A stretch of DNA of 33,466 nt from Streptococcus gallolyticus (GTDB lineage: Bacteria; Bacillota; Bacilli; Lactobacillales; Streptococcaceae): contig NZ_NETH01000021.1 in NCBI RefSeq assembly GCF_003337175.1, forward strand, positions 1 through 33,466, in the 5' to 3' direction. Below the pieces are notes generated by a model. That model was given only the letters and a program-made list of their open reading frames with translations. It searched no databases and was not told the DNA's origin. The translations under genes were made by a program, and so were the position numbers. Positions within the stretch are counted from its first letter, which is position 1. Every line of letters begins with the position of its first letter. This document shows positions 1 through 7,834 of the stretch, piece after piece.

Positions 1-481
1 AACAGCAGCTAATGAACGCTCGAGAATAGGTGATTGGGAAGCCGATACTGTTGCTGGAAAGACTGGAAAAGCTTGCCTAGTAACACTCACTGATAGGCAT
101 TCCCGCTTCCTCAAAATTCAGAAAGTAGCTGTCAAGAAAAGTAAATTGGTTATAGAAGCCATGGTAAATATGTTAGAGTCTCTACCAAAAGAAACAGTGA
201 CTCCTGATAGAGGTAAGGAATTCTCAGGGCATCCTGAACTCACCGAGAAACTAAATGTCGAAGTCTATTTTCCTGATCCTCATGCTCCTTGGCAACGAGG
301 AACAAACGAGAATACAAATGGCTTATTGCGAGAGTATTTTCCAAAAGGAAGTGACTTAACAGAGGTAGAACACTTGATTATTCAGGAATGGGAAGATAAA
401 TTAAACAATAGACCACGAAAATGTCTAAACTGGAAAACACCTTATGAAGTTTTTTATGGGATAAATGTGCACTTAATTTGA
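1..481 (+). CDS. IS30-family transposase, C-terminal part (cut by window edge)
   Basis: The frame is open from base 2 to the TGA at 479-481, so the 5' part lies outside the window. It encodes the DDE catalytic domain of an IS30-family transposase: GDWEADTV (first Asp), TPDRGKEF (second Asp) and GTNENTNGLLREYFP (catalytic Glu), followed by the family's NNRPRKCLNWKTPYEVF-type tail. These enzymes cut and join the ends of their own insertion sequence. A TTG at 146 could serve as a start, but the conserved first Asp motif lies upstream of it, so it is not the true start. The reading direction points into the window. Its sequence clearly differs from the IS30 copy at the right edge, so the two are not duplicates. 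Whether the element is intact cannot be judged here. Confidence 0.93.
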   Translation, partial: TAANERSRIGDWEADTVAGKTGKACLVTLTDRHSRFLKIQKVAVKKSKLVIEAMVNMLESLPKETVTPDRGKEFSGHPELTEKLNVEVYFPDPHAPWQRGTNENTNGLLREYFPKGSDLTEVEHLIIQEWEDKLNNRPRKCLNWKTPYEVFYGINVHLI

Positions 482-486
482 CAATT
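1..486 (+). mobile_element. IS30-family insertion sequence, 3' end
   Basis: The element contains the transposase 3' end plus a few bases. The decamer TTTGACAATT at 477-486 overlaps the stop codon. The same decamer occurs at the equivalent place after the other IS30-type transposase (minus strand, 32877-32886), so I infer it is the tip of the terminal inverted repeat and put the element boundary near 486. The left end and the target duplication are outside the window. Confidence 0.7.
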
Positions 487-494
487 CGCCACCA

Positions 495-527
495 AAAAGC
501 CTGAATCCTTTAAGAATTCAGGTTTTC
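495..527. terminator. Hairpin terminator between IS30 and glnK
   Basis: CCTGAAT (500-506) pairs with ATTCAGG (516-522) around a 9-nt loop. It is flanked by A-rich sequence on the left and TTTT on the right, so it can act for the transposase (plus) and for the glnK transcript (minus), whose stop is at 570. Confidence 0.6.
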
Positions 528-569
528 TACCACTATTTTTGCTTGACTAAACTTCGGAGATTTTAAAAC

Positions 570-911
570 TTAAACGGCATCACCACCTCGTTCTCCTGTC
601 CGAATACGAACAACTTCTTCAATTGGAAGAATAAAAATTTTACCATCTCCAACTTCACCTGTACGAACAGCTTTGCAGATGATAGCCACAATGTCATCAA
701 CCGCTGCATCGTGTGTCACAATTTCAACTTTTACTTTCGCAAGCAAAGTAGGCACAATCTTTTGACCACGAACATATTCTGCAAAACCGCGTTGGTTTCC
801 ATAACCAAGCACTTGACTGACTGTCATTCCCTTGGTAAATCCTGCTTTAGACAAGGCATCTTTGAGATCTTCCAAACGGTCTGAACGGATAATCGCCTCT
901 ATTTTTTTCAT
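570..911 (-). CDS. glnK: P-II nitrogen regulatory protein (GlnK/NrgB)
   Basis: A 113-residue P-II family signal protein. P-II trimers sense 2-oxoglutarate and ATP/ADP and block AmtB by inserting their T-loop into the ammonium channel. Family marks are the N-terminal MKKIEAIIR strand, the T-loop region (about residues 38-56), the [22 protein letters not shown] signature near the C-terminus, and normal length. At the position equivalent to E. coli Tyr51, the uridylylated residue, this protein has Ile52 (RGQKIVPT where E. coli has RGAEYMVD), so GlnD-type uridylylation at that site is not possible. There is also a one-residue insertion before the GMTV motif. It lies 56 nt downstream of amtB on the same strand and is presumably co-transcribed from the GlnR-controlled amtB promoter. 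An AGAGAG ribosome-binding site precedes the ATG. Confidence 0.95.
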   Translation of the reverse strand: MKKIEAIIRSDRLEDLKDALSKAGFTKGMTVSQVLGYGNQRGFAEYVRGQKIVPTLLAKVKVEIVTHDAAVDDIVAIICKAVRTGEVGDGKIFILPIEEVVRIRTGERGGDAV

Positions 912-967
912 AATACACTCTCTTTCTAAACGTTTCTATTTAGCTCAGATTTCTAACTATCCTTTAA

Positions 968-2203
968 TTATGAATCAAGTCCCATAAAGGTTGGGTAGGC
1001 TGTTTCTTCATGCTCACTATCATCAAGACCAATAGCTTCCGCCCGATCCTCAACACGAATACTTGTGAAGATTGAAATCACTTTAATAATAACAAAAGTT
1101 GCTACCGCTGACCAAACAATGGTAAAAATGATAGCTGCTACTGTTACTAGGAACAGATGCGCATTACCATAGATTAAGCCGATATTGTTTCCGTCAAGAG
1201 CAAGCTCTGGTGTTGTGAAAAGTCCTGTTACCAAACCACCAAAAATCCCTCCTATACCATGACAACCAAAGGCATCTAAAGCATCATCATAACCGAATTT
1301 GCTCTTAAGAACGGAAATCGCAAAATAACAAACTGGGCTAACACAAAGACCGATGAGAAGAGAGCTCCAAGTTGAAACAAAACCTGCTCCTGGTGTGATA
1401 GCAACAAGCCCTGCTACCAAACCTGTTGAAGCACCGACAAGTGAGAATTTCCCAGTTAATACTTTTTCAACCAGTAACCAAGAAAGCATTGCTGCCGCTG
1501 CTGAAATATGCGTTGTAATAAAGGCATGGACAGCAAGCCCATCTGCTGCAAGAGCAGAACCAGCATTGAATCCAAACCAACCAAACCAGAGAAGACCTGC
1601 ACCAAGGAAAACAAATGGAATGTTATGAGGACGATACTCCAAATGCGCATAATCACGGCGTTTACCAAGTACCAAAGCCAAGACAAGACCTGAAACTCCA
1701 GAGGTAATATGAACAACATCACCACCAGCAAAATCAATTGTTCCCCATTGTGCCAAAAGCCCCTCATCCCAAACCATATGGGCAAATGGGAAATAAACTA
1801 GGAGTAGCCAGAAGACGATAAAAATAATCAAGGGTGTAAAGCGCATACGTCCTGCTACCGCTCCCGTTAAAATGGCAACCGTAATAATTGGAAACATCAT
1901 TTGAAAAGCTGCAAATAAGGCATCAGGAATTTCTAAACCACGTGTACTAGCGGTTTCGCTAACACCATTGAAAAAGAGGTGGGAGAAATTCCCAATCAAG
2001 CTTCCATCACCACCAAAGGAAAGGGAATAACCACAAATGACCCACATGACTGAAGCTACTGCAATGGGAATCACACACATCATCATTGTATTAATGACAT
2101 TTTTGCGCCTCTCTAACCCGCCGTAAAAGAATGCTAAACCTGGTGTCATTAAAAACACTAAACTAGCACAGACAATTATAAAAGCAATACTTCCTGCACT
2201 CAT
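968..2203 (-). CDS. amtB: Ammonium transporter AmtB/NrgA
   Basis: A 411-residue integral membrane channel of the Amt/Rh family that brings ammonium into the cell at low nitrogen. The N-terminus carries the family signature PGLAFFYGGLERRKN. The twin-histidine pair of the pore is present as H165 (GGDVVHITSG) and H315 (DAFGCHGIGG), separated by 150 residues exactly as in E. coli AmtB (168/318). About 11 hydrophobic segments can be counted. The C-terminal tail (about residues 381-411, EDRAEAIGLDDSEHEET) is the cytosolic segment that P-II contacts in the family. glnK follows directly, the classical partner arrangement. GGAG precedes the ATG. Expression should be nitrogen-controlled, because a perfect GlnR box overlaps the -10 of the promoter about 90 bp upstream. 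Confidence 0.96.
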   Translation of the reverse strand: MSAGSIAFIIVCASLVFLMTPGLAFFYGGLERRKNVINTMMMCVIPIAVASVMWVICGYSLSFGGDGSLIGNFSHLFFNGVSETASTRGLEIPDALFAAFQMMFPIITVAILTGAVAGRMRFTPLIIFIVFWLLLVYFPFAHMVWDEGLLAQWGTIDFAGGDVVHITSGVSGLVLALVLGKRRDYAHLEYRPHNIPFVFLGAGLLWFGWFGFNAGSALAADGLAVHAFITTHISAAAAMLSWLLVEKVLTGKFSLVGASTGLVAGLVAITPGAGFVSTWSSLLIGLCVSPVCYFAISVLKSKFGYDDALDAFGCHGIGGIFGGLVTGLFTTPELALDGNNIGLIYGNAHLFLVTVAAIIFTIVWSAVATFVIIKVISIFTSIRVEDRAEAIGLDDSEHEETAYPTFMGLDS

Positions 2204-2286
2204 ACCAAAAACTCCTTTTATATTTTAAGACTTTAAACCTTAAAGTCAATTTTCTAAAATACTACAACAAGCGTTGTGAGATTTTA

Positions 2287-2303
2287 TGTTAGATAATATA
2301 ACA
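2287..2303. promoter_or_regulatory. GlnR box over the amtB -10 element
   Basis: TGTTA-N7-TAACA is a perfect match to the GlnR/TnrA consensus TGTNA-N7-TNACA. It covers the -10 hexamer of the amtB promoter, so bound GlnR should block RNA polymerase. That fits the known repression of ammonium uptake by GlnR in streptococci when glutamine is plentiful. Confidence 0.8.
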
Positions 2304-2323
2304 TTATTTTTTGGTGAAGTAAA
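2295..2323 (-). promoter_or_regulatory. amtB promoter
   Basis: On the minus strand TTTACT (2318-2323), a 17-nt spacer and TATATT (2295-2300) form a sigma-A type promoter. It predicts a start near 2288 and a leader of about 85 nt before the amtB ATG at 2203. A second possible -10 (TAAAAT) directly before the ribosome-binding site is too close to the start codon to be credible. Confidence 0.6.
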
Positions 2324-2488
2324 GTGTTTTTTGGTAATTTTTCTAAATTTTCTGTATTTATCACATGAAATGTTAGCCGTTTTCGGCATTTAAAAACACT
2401 TCTCTTCTTTCGATAATACTGATTTTATCAATTATATAACTTGACATAGAAATGTTAACTAAGTCGCTATTTTCGACATAATTGTCAA

Positions 2489-2505
2489 TGTTACGTTTTC
2501 TTACA
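2489..2505. promoter_or_regulatory. Second GlnR box upstream of amtB
   Basis: TGTTA-N7-TTACA matches the GlnR consensus. It lies 186 bp beyond the end of the first box, far from the -35, and could support DNA looping or co-operative binding with the promoter-proximal box. It is also close to the rsmI terminator, so a role on rsmI is unlikely. Confidence 0.6.
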
Positions 2506-2542
2506 TAATTTTGTAGCATCTAAGTAAAAAAGCTTTGAAGAC

Positions 2543-2578
2543 AAAAAACCACCGATGAGAATTTTATAATCATCGGTG
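2543..2578 (-). terminator. Terminator of the tmk-rsmI operon
   Basis: On the minus strand, CACCGATGA (2570-2578 complement) and TCATCGGTG (2550-2558 complement) form a 9-bp stem. A run of T residues (2543-2548 complement) follows. It lies 25 bp after the rsmI stop codon. Confidence 0.85.
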
Positions 2579-2602
2579 ATTATCTCAACTGATTAATAAT
2601 CT

Positions 2603-3469
2603 TTAAAGTTGATGATAAGCATTGTAAACTTCTTGGCGGTTTAAACCATAAGTTTTAGCTATTTTTTTAATGGCTTGATTTGGTTTGTCCCCAGCTTCGA
2701 CTAACTGAGCAACGAGTTTAGCAGGATTGATATCTTCTGACATTTTTTCCGATGTCACTGTCTCATCTTGACCAGATACAACGATTAAACATTCTCCTTT
2801 TAAAGGATTTTGGGCAATGTATTCCAAAATTTCTGAGATGTATCCGCGCTGATATTCTTCATAAAGTTTTGTCAACTCACGAACCAAAACAATTTTTCTG
2901 TCACCATATATTGCTAACATATTGTCCAATGTATCTGCGACACGGTAAGGTGATTCATAAAAAATTTGTGTTTCAGGATACTGTTTCTTAGCTTCAAAAA
3001 ATTCCTTCTGCTGCTTAGCTTTTCTTGGCAAGAAACCATAAAAAATATGCGGTTGCGGTGCTAAGCCACTCGCAATAAGCGCCGTAATCCCAGCAGAAGC
3101 CCCTGGGACAGCAACGACAGGAATCTCTTCAGCGATAGCTGCTTTTACTAAATCATGACCTGGGTCAGAAATAGAAGGCATCCCAGCATCAGACACTTGT
3201 GCCAAAATTTTTCCTTCTTTCATCAGAGCAATCAATTCAGGAATTTTTTCATAGGCATTGTGTTCATGAAAGCTAATTTGCTTGGCTGAAATGTCAAAAT
3301 GTTTCAGCAAAAGCCCTGTATTGCGAGTGTCTTCTGCACAGACAAAATCAGCATTTTTTAGCATTTCCACGGCACGATAAGTTATGTCTTGCATATTGCC
3401 AATTGGTGTTGGAACAAGATATAACTTGCCGTAGGTTGTCTGATATTTAAAACTTTTTTGTACTTTCAT
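2603..3469 (-). CDS. rsmI: 16S rRNA 2'-O-methyltransferase RsmI
   Basis: A 288-residue tetrapyrrole-methylase-fold enzyme. RsmI methylates the ribose of C1402 in 16S rRNA using S-adenosylmethionine. The N-terminal GKLYLVPTPIGNMQDIT, the AEDTRNTGLLLKHF motif (about residues 45-58), the glycine-rich VSDAGMPSISDPG segment and the VAVPGASAG segment are all characteristic. Length is normal. It is the last gene of the tmk operon, 6 nt after yabA, with a GGGAG ribosome-binding site lying in the yabA/rsmI junction. The ATG at 3469 is followed after 15 residues by the conserved YLVPTPIGN strand. A strong terminator follows. Confidence 0.95.
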   Translation of the reverse strand: MKVQKSFKYQTTYGKLYLVPTPIGNMQDITYRAVEMLKNADFVCAEDTRNTGLLLKHFDISAKQISFHEHNAYEKIPELIALMKEGKILAQVSDAGMPSISDPGHDLVKAAIAEEIPVVAVPGASAGITALIASGLAPQPHIFYGFLPRKAKQQKEFFEAKKQYPETQIFYESPYRVADTLDNMLAIYGDRKIVLVRELTKLYEEYQRGYISEILEYIAQNPLKGECLIVVSGQDETVTSEKMSEDINPAKLVAQLVEAGDKPNQAIKKIAKTYGLNRQEVYNAYHQL

Positions 3470-3475
3470 AGGCAG

Positions 3476-3796
3476 TTACTCCCTATCTAAAACTTCCATA
3501 CAAAACATACATTCTTCATCGTTTTCACGACGTTGACCATAGTAGTCGTTGCAAATATGGAAACCATCATGGTAAATGCCTTCGATATATCGTTTTCCTT
3601 GCTTAGAAGATTTAGCTGGCGTATCTTGCTCAAGTTGAGCTAGACGCGTGCGAATTTTATCATTTTCAAGACGCAAAGCTGTATTTTCCTCTAGGAGCGA
3701 TTGCACTTGCTTTTTCATGGCTTCAATTTCAGCCAAGGTAATCATTAAATTTTGTGAAAAGCCATCAAAGGCATCAAACAATTCTTTTTTATCCAC
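3476..3796 (-). CDS. yabA: Replication initiation control protein YabA
   Basis: A 106-residue protein of the YabA family. In B. subtilis YabA binds DnaA and the DnaN clamp and prevents over-initiation of replication. The N-terminal half (about residues 1-60) is a heptad-rich coiled coil with a long run of charged and Leu residues, used for oligomerisation in the family. The C-terminal half carries the zinc-binding cluster HICNDYY...[10 protein letters not shown] (H-x-C ... C-x2-C). Length is as expected. It overlaps the end of yaaT by 8 bp and precedes rsmI by 6 nt, so translation is probably coupled. Its place beside holB and tmk fits a DNA-replication operon. Confidence 0.94.
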   Translation of the reverse strand: MDKKELFDAFDGFSQNLMITLAEIEAMKKQVQSLLEENTALRLENDKIRTRLAQLEQDTPAKSSKQGKRYIEGIYHDGFHICNDYYGQRRENDEECMFCMEVLDRE

Positions 3797-4589
3797 GTAC
3801 TTTGACCTCCTCTAAAGCATAGGTTAAAAGCGTGTGTTTTTCTGGTAAACGAACTTTGACGGTATCAGAAAACACATCAATCCCCGCAATAACTCCCAAG
3901 CCATCAGCTGTTTCAATCTCCGTTCCCACATCAGGGAATTTCTCCTTAGAGGTTTTATAAAAGTCATCTTCAAAACTCAAACAACACATCAAACGTCCAC
4001 AGATGCCTGCTGTTTTTCCTGTGCTGAGTGACATTCCTTGATTTTTGACCATTTTAATAGATACAGGTGGAAATTCTCCCAAGAAGCTTGAGCAGCAAAG
4101 GGTACGACCACACGGTCCAACACCACCATAAACCTTAGCTTCTTCGCGACTATTAATTTGGCGAAGTTCAATTCTTGTTTTGAAATGACCTGCTAAGTCA
4201 CGTAGCAATTGACGAAAATCAACACGTTCTTCTGCTGAAAACGTGATAAGCACATAGCTTCTTTCCAATGGGAAAATAATATCAATCACTTTCATTTTTA
4301 GGCTATTAGCTAAAATCAGCTCATTAACCGCTGAAAATGAGTGCTTCGCTAAGGCGATATTTTCTCGGTAGGCTTGTTTATCTTTTTCGTTGGCAAGACG
4401 CGTCACGAAATCCATCTCAGCAGGTAATTTGACCTCATCGATGACTTCGTTGCTAGTGACAACTTGCGCCAAACGACACCCTTTCTTATTTTTGACGACG
4501 ACGTAATCGCCGAGTTTATATTTTTTATTTGGTAAAACATAGACAATACTGCCTGTTTCTTCGTATTTTACGCTCAATACTTCTGTCAT
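3789..4589 (-). CDS. ricT: PSP1-domain protein YaaT/RicT
   Basis: A 266-residue PSP1-domain protein. In B. subtilis RicT (YaaT) forms a complex with RicF (YlbF) and RicA (YmcA), carries iron-sulfur clusters and affects mRNA maturation by RNase Y, sporulation, competence and biofilm formation. The Cys-rich core is clear: [19 protein letters not shown] and [17 protein letters not shown]. The frame is open to 4640, but I take the ATG at 4589. It overlaps the holB stop as ATGA, has a GGTGA site 6 nt upstream, and starts at the family's usual [15 protein letters not shown] beginning. The extra 17 residues of the longer frame would be translated from inside holB. The probable partner ylbF lies 7.4 kb away in this window. 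Confidence 0.9.
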   Translation of the reverse strand: MTEVLSVKYEETGSIVYVLPNKKYKLGDYVVVKNKKGCRLAQVVTSNEVIDEVKLPAEMDFVTRLANEKDKQAYRENIALAKHSFSAVNELILANSLKMKVIDIIFPLERSYVLITFSAEERVDFRQLLRDLAGHFKTRIELRQINSREEAKVYGGVGPCGRTLCCSSFLGEFPPVSIKMVKNQGMSLSTGKTAGICGRLMCCLSFEDDFYKTSKEKFPDVGTEIETADGLGVIAGIDVFSDTVKVRLPEKHTLLTYALEEVKVRG

Positions 4590-5461
4590 GAAATCACCAT
4601 ATATTCTAGCACATTTTGGAAGCTTACATTGCTTTTCCACATTTGTTGCGCCTTATAACTTTTTTCTAAATAAACTAAACTTTCTTTTTGATTAAATTGC
4701 TTTGCTAAAAATAGCGGCAAGAGTTGAAAAACAAGTTCTTGGTCAGATTTTTCTAAAGCAACTTGAACCAAACGCCCTGTTTCTAAATAAGCTAGCATTT
4801 TTTCCTTAAACAGAACCGTGACAAAACGCTCACAAGTTTGAATGACATCCAATATTTTTTTATCTTGCATCAATTCATCAAGGTGCTTCGGTGTTTTTGC
4901 CAATTCTGCTAATATTTCTGCTTGTATTTTCAAAACTCCAGCTTTTGCAGCTTGCTCAATCAACAGCGGCTTATTTTTCGGAAAACGGAAAATCTGTGTT
5001 CGACTTTTAATCGTCGGCAAAACCTTATTTTCATCACTAGTCAACAAAATCATGTAGGAAGAACTTTGCGGTTCTTCAATAAATTTCAAAAGGCTATTTG
5101 CAGCATTAACATGCATTTTTTCACAATCTTGAATGATGAAAACCTGTGATGTGCCTTCAAAACCTGAACGTGAGAAATCGCGCATCAATTCACGAATCGT
5201 ATCAGTTTTAATAACTTGCCCGCTTGGTTTGACAATCTTAACATCTGAAAATTCATTTTCAGCAATTAACTGACACTCACGGCATTCTCCACATGGCAAA
5301 CCATCTTGGAGATTTTCGCAAAAACGACTTTTAGCAAGGTAAAGAGCAAAATCAAAGTTCGCAAAATCCCCTGAAAAAAGATAGGCGTGGTTCATCCTAT
5401 CTGATTTTAAAATGTGATTAAACTCTTTAAAAAGTTGGGGTTGCAAGTGCTCTAATTCCAT
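4586..5461 (-). CDS. holB: DNA polymerase III delta' subunit
   Basis: A 291-residue clamp-loader subunit, the non-hydrolysing delta' member of the AAA+ family. The N-terminus has HAYLFSGDFANFDFALYLAKS where active loaders have a P-loop; the GxxxxGKT is degenerate, as is usual for delta'. The zinc-binding cysteines are present (CENLQDGLPCGECREC, about residues 48-63). The segment NAANSLLKFIEEPQSSSYMILLT followed by KVLPTIKSRTQIFRFP corresponds to the sensor/SRC region, with SRT instead of SRC. It sits 10 nt after tmk and overlaps ricT by 4 bp. The arginine in KSRT is kept, as expected for the finger that stimulates ATP hydrolysis in the neighbouring subunit. Confidence 0.93.
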   Translation of the reverse strand: MELEHLQPQLFKEFNHILKSDRMNHAYLFSGDFANFDFALYLAKSRFCENLQDGLPCGECRECQLIAENEFSDVKIVKPSGQVIKTDTIRELMRDFSRSGFEGTSQVFIIQDCEKMHVNAANSLLKFIEEPQSSSYMILLTSDENKVLPTIKSRTQIFRFPKNKPLLIEQAAKAGVLKIQAEILAELAKTPKHLDELMQDKKILDVIQTCERFVTVLFKEKMLAYLETGRLVQVALEKSDQELVFQLLPLFLAKQFNQKESLVYLEKSYKAQQMWKSNVSFQNVLEYMVIS

Positions 5462-5471
5462 CTAAATCCCT

Positions 5472-6107
5472 CTACTCATTTTTTGCTAACTGTTCAAGAA
5501 TGGTATAAAGTGTCTCTGACACAACATCTACCAATTCATGTGACGCATCAATAGTCACAATACGTTTTTCTTGTTCAGTCAAGGCTAAATAACCTTCTCG
5601 AACACGCTTGTGCATGTCTAATTTTTCCAAATCAAGTCGGTTAACTTCACGCTCAGCATTTTTAGCAATTCTGGCTAAACCAATTTCTGATTCAACATCA
5701 AAATAAAGCGTCAAGTCTGGTATTCTACCGTCTGTTGCAAAGTCATTTAATCTCGTAATGATATCTTTATCCAAGCCACGTCCAGCACCTTGGTAAGCGA
5801 TTGAACTATCAATAAAACGGTCAATCAAGACCACTTTACCAGCCTCTAAAGCTGGTAGAACCTTCTCAACATAATGTTGACGTCTTGCTGCCATATACAA
5901 GAGCAACTCTGTCTTACTATCCATAGCAACGTGATTGACATCTAAGATGACATCACGAATACGCTCTGCAATTTCAACACCACCAGGTTCACGTGTGGTT
6001 ACAATATCATAGCCCTTTTCTTGCAAAACTGGAAGAACTTGTTCTAAAACTGTGGTTTTTCCAGCCCCATCTGGACCTTCAAATGAAATAATTATGCCGT
6101 TTTTCAT
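5472..6107 (-). CDS. tmk: Thymidylate kinase
   Basis: A 211-residue kinase that phosphorylates dTMP to dTDP with ATP, an essential step in dTTP supply. The P-loop [11 protein letters not shown] is at residues 9-19. The [18 protein letters not shown] motif, which binds thymidine, is at about 97-114. The short LID segment [15 protein letters not shown] follows. Length is standard. It is the first gene of the operon that continues with holB, ricT, yabA and rsmI. A possible promoter with an extended -10 lies about 31 bp upstream. No other long reading frame lies in the 184 bp between tmk and the CBS gene. Confidence 0.96.
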   Translation of the reverse strand: MKNGIIISFEGPDGAGKTTVLEQVLPVLQEKGYDIVTTREPGGVEIAERIRDVILDVNHVAMDSKTELLLYMAARRQHYVEKVLPALEAGKVVLIDRFIDSSIAYQGAGRGLDKDIITRLNDFATDGRIPDLTLYFDVESEIGLARIAKNAEREVNRLDLEKLDMHKRVREGYLALTEQEKRIVTIDASHELVDVVSETLYTILEQLAKNE

Positions 6108-6138
6108 GAAAATTCCTTAAAATTCTTTCTATGCTTCT

Positions 6139-6167
6139 ATTTTAACAAAAAACAGGCAAAAATAACA
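6139..6167 (-). promoter_or_regulatory. Possible tmk operon promoter
   Basis: The minus strand reads TGTTAAAAT as an extended -10 (TAAAAT at 6139-6144), with a poor -35 (TGTTAT) 17 nt upstream. It predicts a short leader of about 25 nt. Confidence 0.4.
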
Positions 6168-6236
6168 CTAGCAAATGCGCTAACTTATTGGATTCAAGAA
6201 TAAAAAGTTAAAACATGACTTTACATCTCGTCGCTC

Positions 6237-6270
6237 AAAAAAACAGAACCTAGTTTGAAACTAAATTCTG
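6237..6270 (-). terminator. Terminator of the CBS-domain gene
   Basis: On the minus strand, CAGAA (6266-6270 complement) pairs with TTCTG (6244-6248 complement), with an inner stem TAGTTT/AAACTA. It is followed by seven T residues (6237-6243 complement). It lies about 20 bp after the stop codon at 6292. Confidence 0.8.
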
Positions 6271-6291
6271 CTCTCTCAGTTAGATTACCAA

Positions 6292-6951
6292 TCAATCCAA
6301 TGATTTTGCTTCTGTTAATTCAATCGCATCAACTTGAATGCCTTGGTTAAGCAATTTTTCACGCAAATCTGCAACGTCAGCTTTACCATCGATTTGAATT
6401 TCAATCGCAACTTTTCCAGATTTACGAGTGGCAACAACGGTACGTTTGATATTGAGATTGTCGTTTGAAATCGTATCTACAATTTTTGCCAAAGTTCCAA
6501 CCGTATTATCAGCCGAAATAGCCACGCGAATACCTTCTTCGCCATAACCAGAAATTTCAAGAAAAGCTTTGAAAATATCTTTATCTGTGATAACACCATA
6601 AACTTGCCCATTTTCAACAACTGGAACAATCCCAACCTTATTTTTCATCATGGTATAAATCGCATCTTCCAAGCGAGCATAGGGTGAAACCGTCACAACA
6701 TCGCGAATCATCACGTCACGAATTTTAGTTTTATTAAGCAAATAATTCATCTCGTAAATGGACAAGGTTGTTGCTTTTGAAGGCCTAGCTTCTGCCATTG
6801 TTCTTTCGGTAACAATCCCGACAAGCTTATCATTTTCGATGACAGGAAAGCGACGCAGGCCTTGCTCCCTCATCATCTCAGCTGTACGGGCTACTGTTGT
6901 ATCAGGAGACACATAAACAACTTTTTTAGTCATAAAATCTTTTACTGCCAT
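6292..6951 (-). CDS. acuB: CBS-domain protein with ACT-like tail (AcuB family)
   Basis: A 219-residue soluble protein with two CBS domains (about residues 1-60 and 75-135: VKDFMTKKVVYVSPDTTVARTAEMM and IRDVMIRDVVTVSPYARLEDAI) and a C-terminal ACT-like regulatory domain (about 140-210, GIRVAISADNTVGTLAKIVDTI). CBS pairs bind adenine nucleotides in many proteins. In streptococci this gene is usually called acuB and follows the liv operon. Its true ligand is unknown. The frame is open to 6993, but I use the ATG at 6951: it has GGAGAA 6 nt upstream, and the promoter -10 lies inside the longer version. It has its own promoter and terminator, so it is probably monocistronic. Confidence 0.85.
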   Translation of the reverse strand: MAVKDFMTKKVVYVSPDTTVARTAEMMREQGLRRFPVIENDKLVGIVTERTMAEARPSKATTLSIYEMNYLLNKTKIRDVMIRDVVTVSPYARLEDAIYTMMKNKVGIVPVVENGQVYGVITDKDIFKAFLEISGYGEEGIRVAISADNTVGTLAKIVDTISNDNLNIKRTVVATRKSGKVAIEIQIDGKADVADLREKLLNQGIQVDAIELTEAKSLD

Positions 6952-6981
6952 AACAATTCTCCGCATTATTTTCTTGCTATT

Positions 6982-6990
6982 ATTATACCA
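6982..6990 (-). promoter_or_regulatory. Extended -10 promoter of the CBS-domain gene
   Basis: The minus strand reads TGGTATAAT (TG-N-TATAAT), a full extended -10, with no good -35. The predicted start is near 6976, giving a leader of about 25 nt to the ATG at 6951. This supports the shorter reading frame. Confidence 0.65.
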
Positions 6991-7061
6991 CAAACCGCAA
7001 ACGATTTCACCAAAGATTGAAAAAATAATGAAAATAAAGCAGACGAGAATGTTGTTAATGA

Positions 7062-7089
7062 TAAAAGCCTAGGATAACAACTATCCTAG
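7062..7089 (-). terminator. Terminator of the liv operon
   Basis: An 8-bp stem CTAGGATA (7069-7076) / TATCCTAG (7082-7089) with a 5-nt loop. It is followed on the minus strand by GCTTTTAT. It is 35 bp after the livF stop. Confidence 0.75.
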
Positions 7090-7123
7090 ACTTGGTTAAA
7101 TACTAAATTCAGTTAACGGTTCG

Positions 7124-7834
7124 TTAGCCACCGAGGTAAGCCTTGCGAACTTCTTCTGATTCTAATAATTCCTGACCTGTTCCTGAAAGAACAATGTTTC
7201 CTGTCTCTAAAACATAACCACGATCAGCAATTGCTAACGCTTTATTAGCATTTTGTTCAATCAACAAGACAGTTGTTCCTTGTTTTTGAATATCTTGAAT
7301 GATATCAAAGATTTCTTGGATAAAAATTGGTGCAAGCCCCATTGAGGGTTCATCAAGAAGAAGTAATTTTGGCTGACTCATCAAAGCACGTCCCATCGCA
7401 AGCATTTGTTGCTCCCCCCCCGAAAGGGTGGCTGCATCCTGCGATTTACGTTCTTCAAGTCGTGGAAAGCGGTCAAAAACTTTCTTCAAACGCTTTTGAT
7501 TTTCTTCACGGTCATTACGCAAGAAAGCACCCAATTCAAGGTTTTCAAGTACCGTCAAACCTGGGAAAACGTGACGCCCTTCAGGAACTTGTGACAAGCC
7601 ACTAGCAACAATTTTCCGAGCGGGTTCTTTTTGAATCTCTTGTCCTAAAAATTCGATTTTACCAGCACTTGGACGAACCAAACCAGAAATCGTACGAAGA
7701 ATAGACGTTTTACCAGCACCATTGGCACCGATAAGTGTGACCACTTCTCCTTCATTGACGTCAAAAGAAACATCTTTGACGGCTTGGATAACGCCGTAAT
7801 GGACTGATAAATTAGCAACTTTTAACATTGTCAT
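7124..7834 (-). CDS. livF: Branched-chain amino acid ABC transporter ATPase LivF
   Basis: A 236-residue ATP-binding subunit of the LIV importer. Walker A GANGAGKTS is at about residues 34-42, the signature LSGGEQQMLAMGRAL near 138-152, and Walker B LLLLDEPSMGLAP near 158-170. The alternative start MLKVANL two codons downstream is also possible. The ATG at 7834 overlaps the livG stop by one base, and GGAGGTGA lies 7 nt before it. It forms the ATPase heterodimer with LivG that drives Leu/Ile/Val uptake through LivH and LivM. It is the last gene of the operon and is followed by a hairpin terminator. Confidence 0.95.
   Translation of the reverse strand: MTMLKVANLSVHYGVIQAVKDVSFDVNEGEVVTLIGANGAGKTSILRTISGLVRPSAGKIEFLGQEIQKEPARKIVASGLSQVPEGRHVFPGLTVLENLELGAFLRNDREENQKRLKKVFDRFPRLEERKSQDAATLSGGEQQMLAMGRALMSQPKLLLLDEPSMGLAPIFIQEIFDIIQDIQKQGTTVLLIEQNANKALAIADRGYVLETGNIVLSGTGQELLESEEVRKAYLGG

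Larger units (their letters stand above)
2204..2602. other. 399-bp intergenic control region, amtB to rsmI
   Basis: No credible ORF. It holds the amtB promoter, two GlnR boxes, three degenerate copies of an AATGTTA...TTTTC...CAT motif (starting near 2368, 2450 and 2487; the third contains the distal GlnR box), and the rsmI terminator at 2543-2578. The stretch is very AT-rich. Confidence 0.6.

Noticed and set aside
1353..1785. Extra frames inside amtB on both strands
   Set aside because: They overlap the conserved amtB frame, lack ribosome-binding sites and show no domain.
4590..4640. Extended N-terminus of RicT (start at 4640)
   Set aside because: It would begin inside holB without a good ribosome-binding site; the ATGA overlap at 4586-4589 is the better start.
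4586..5461. Damaged HolB because of the missing P-loop
   Set aside because: The delta' subunit normally has a degenerate P-loop and does not hydrolyse ATP.
6108..6236. Hidden gene or RNA between tmk and the CBS gene terminator
   Set aside because: No ORF with a start signal and no stable structure apart from the terminator.
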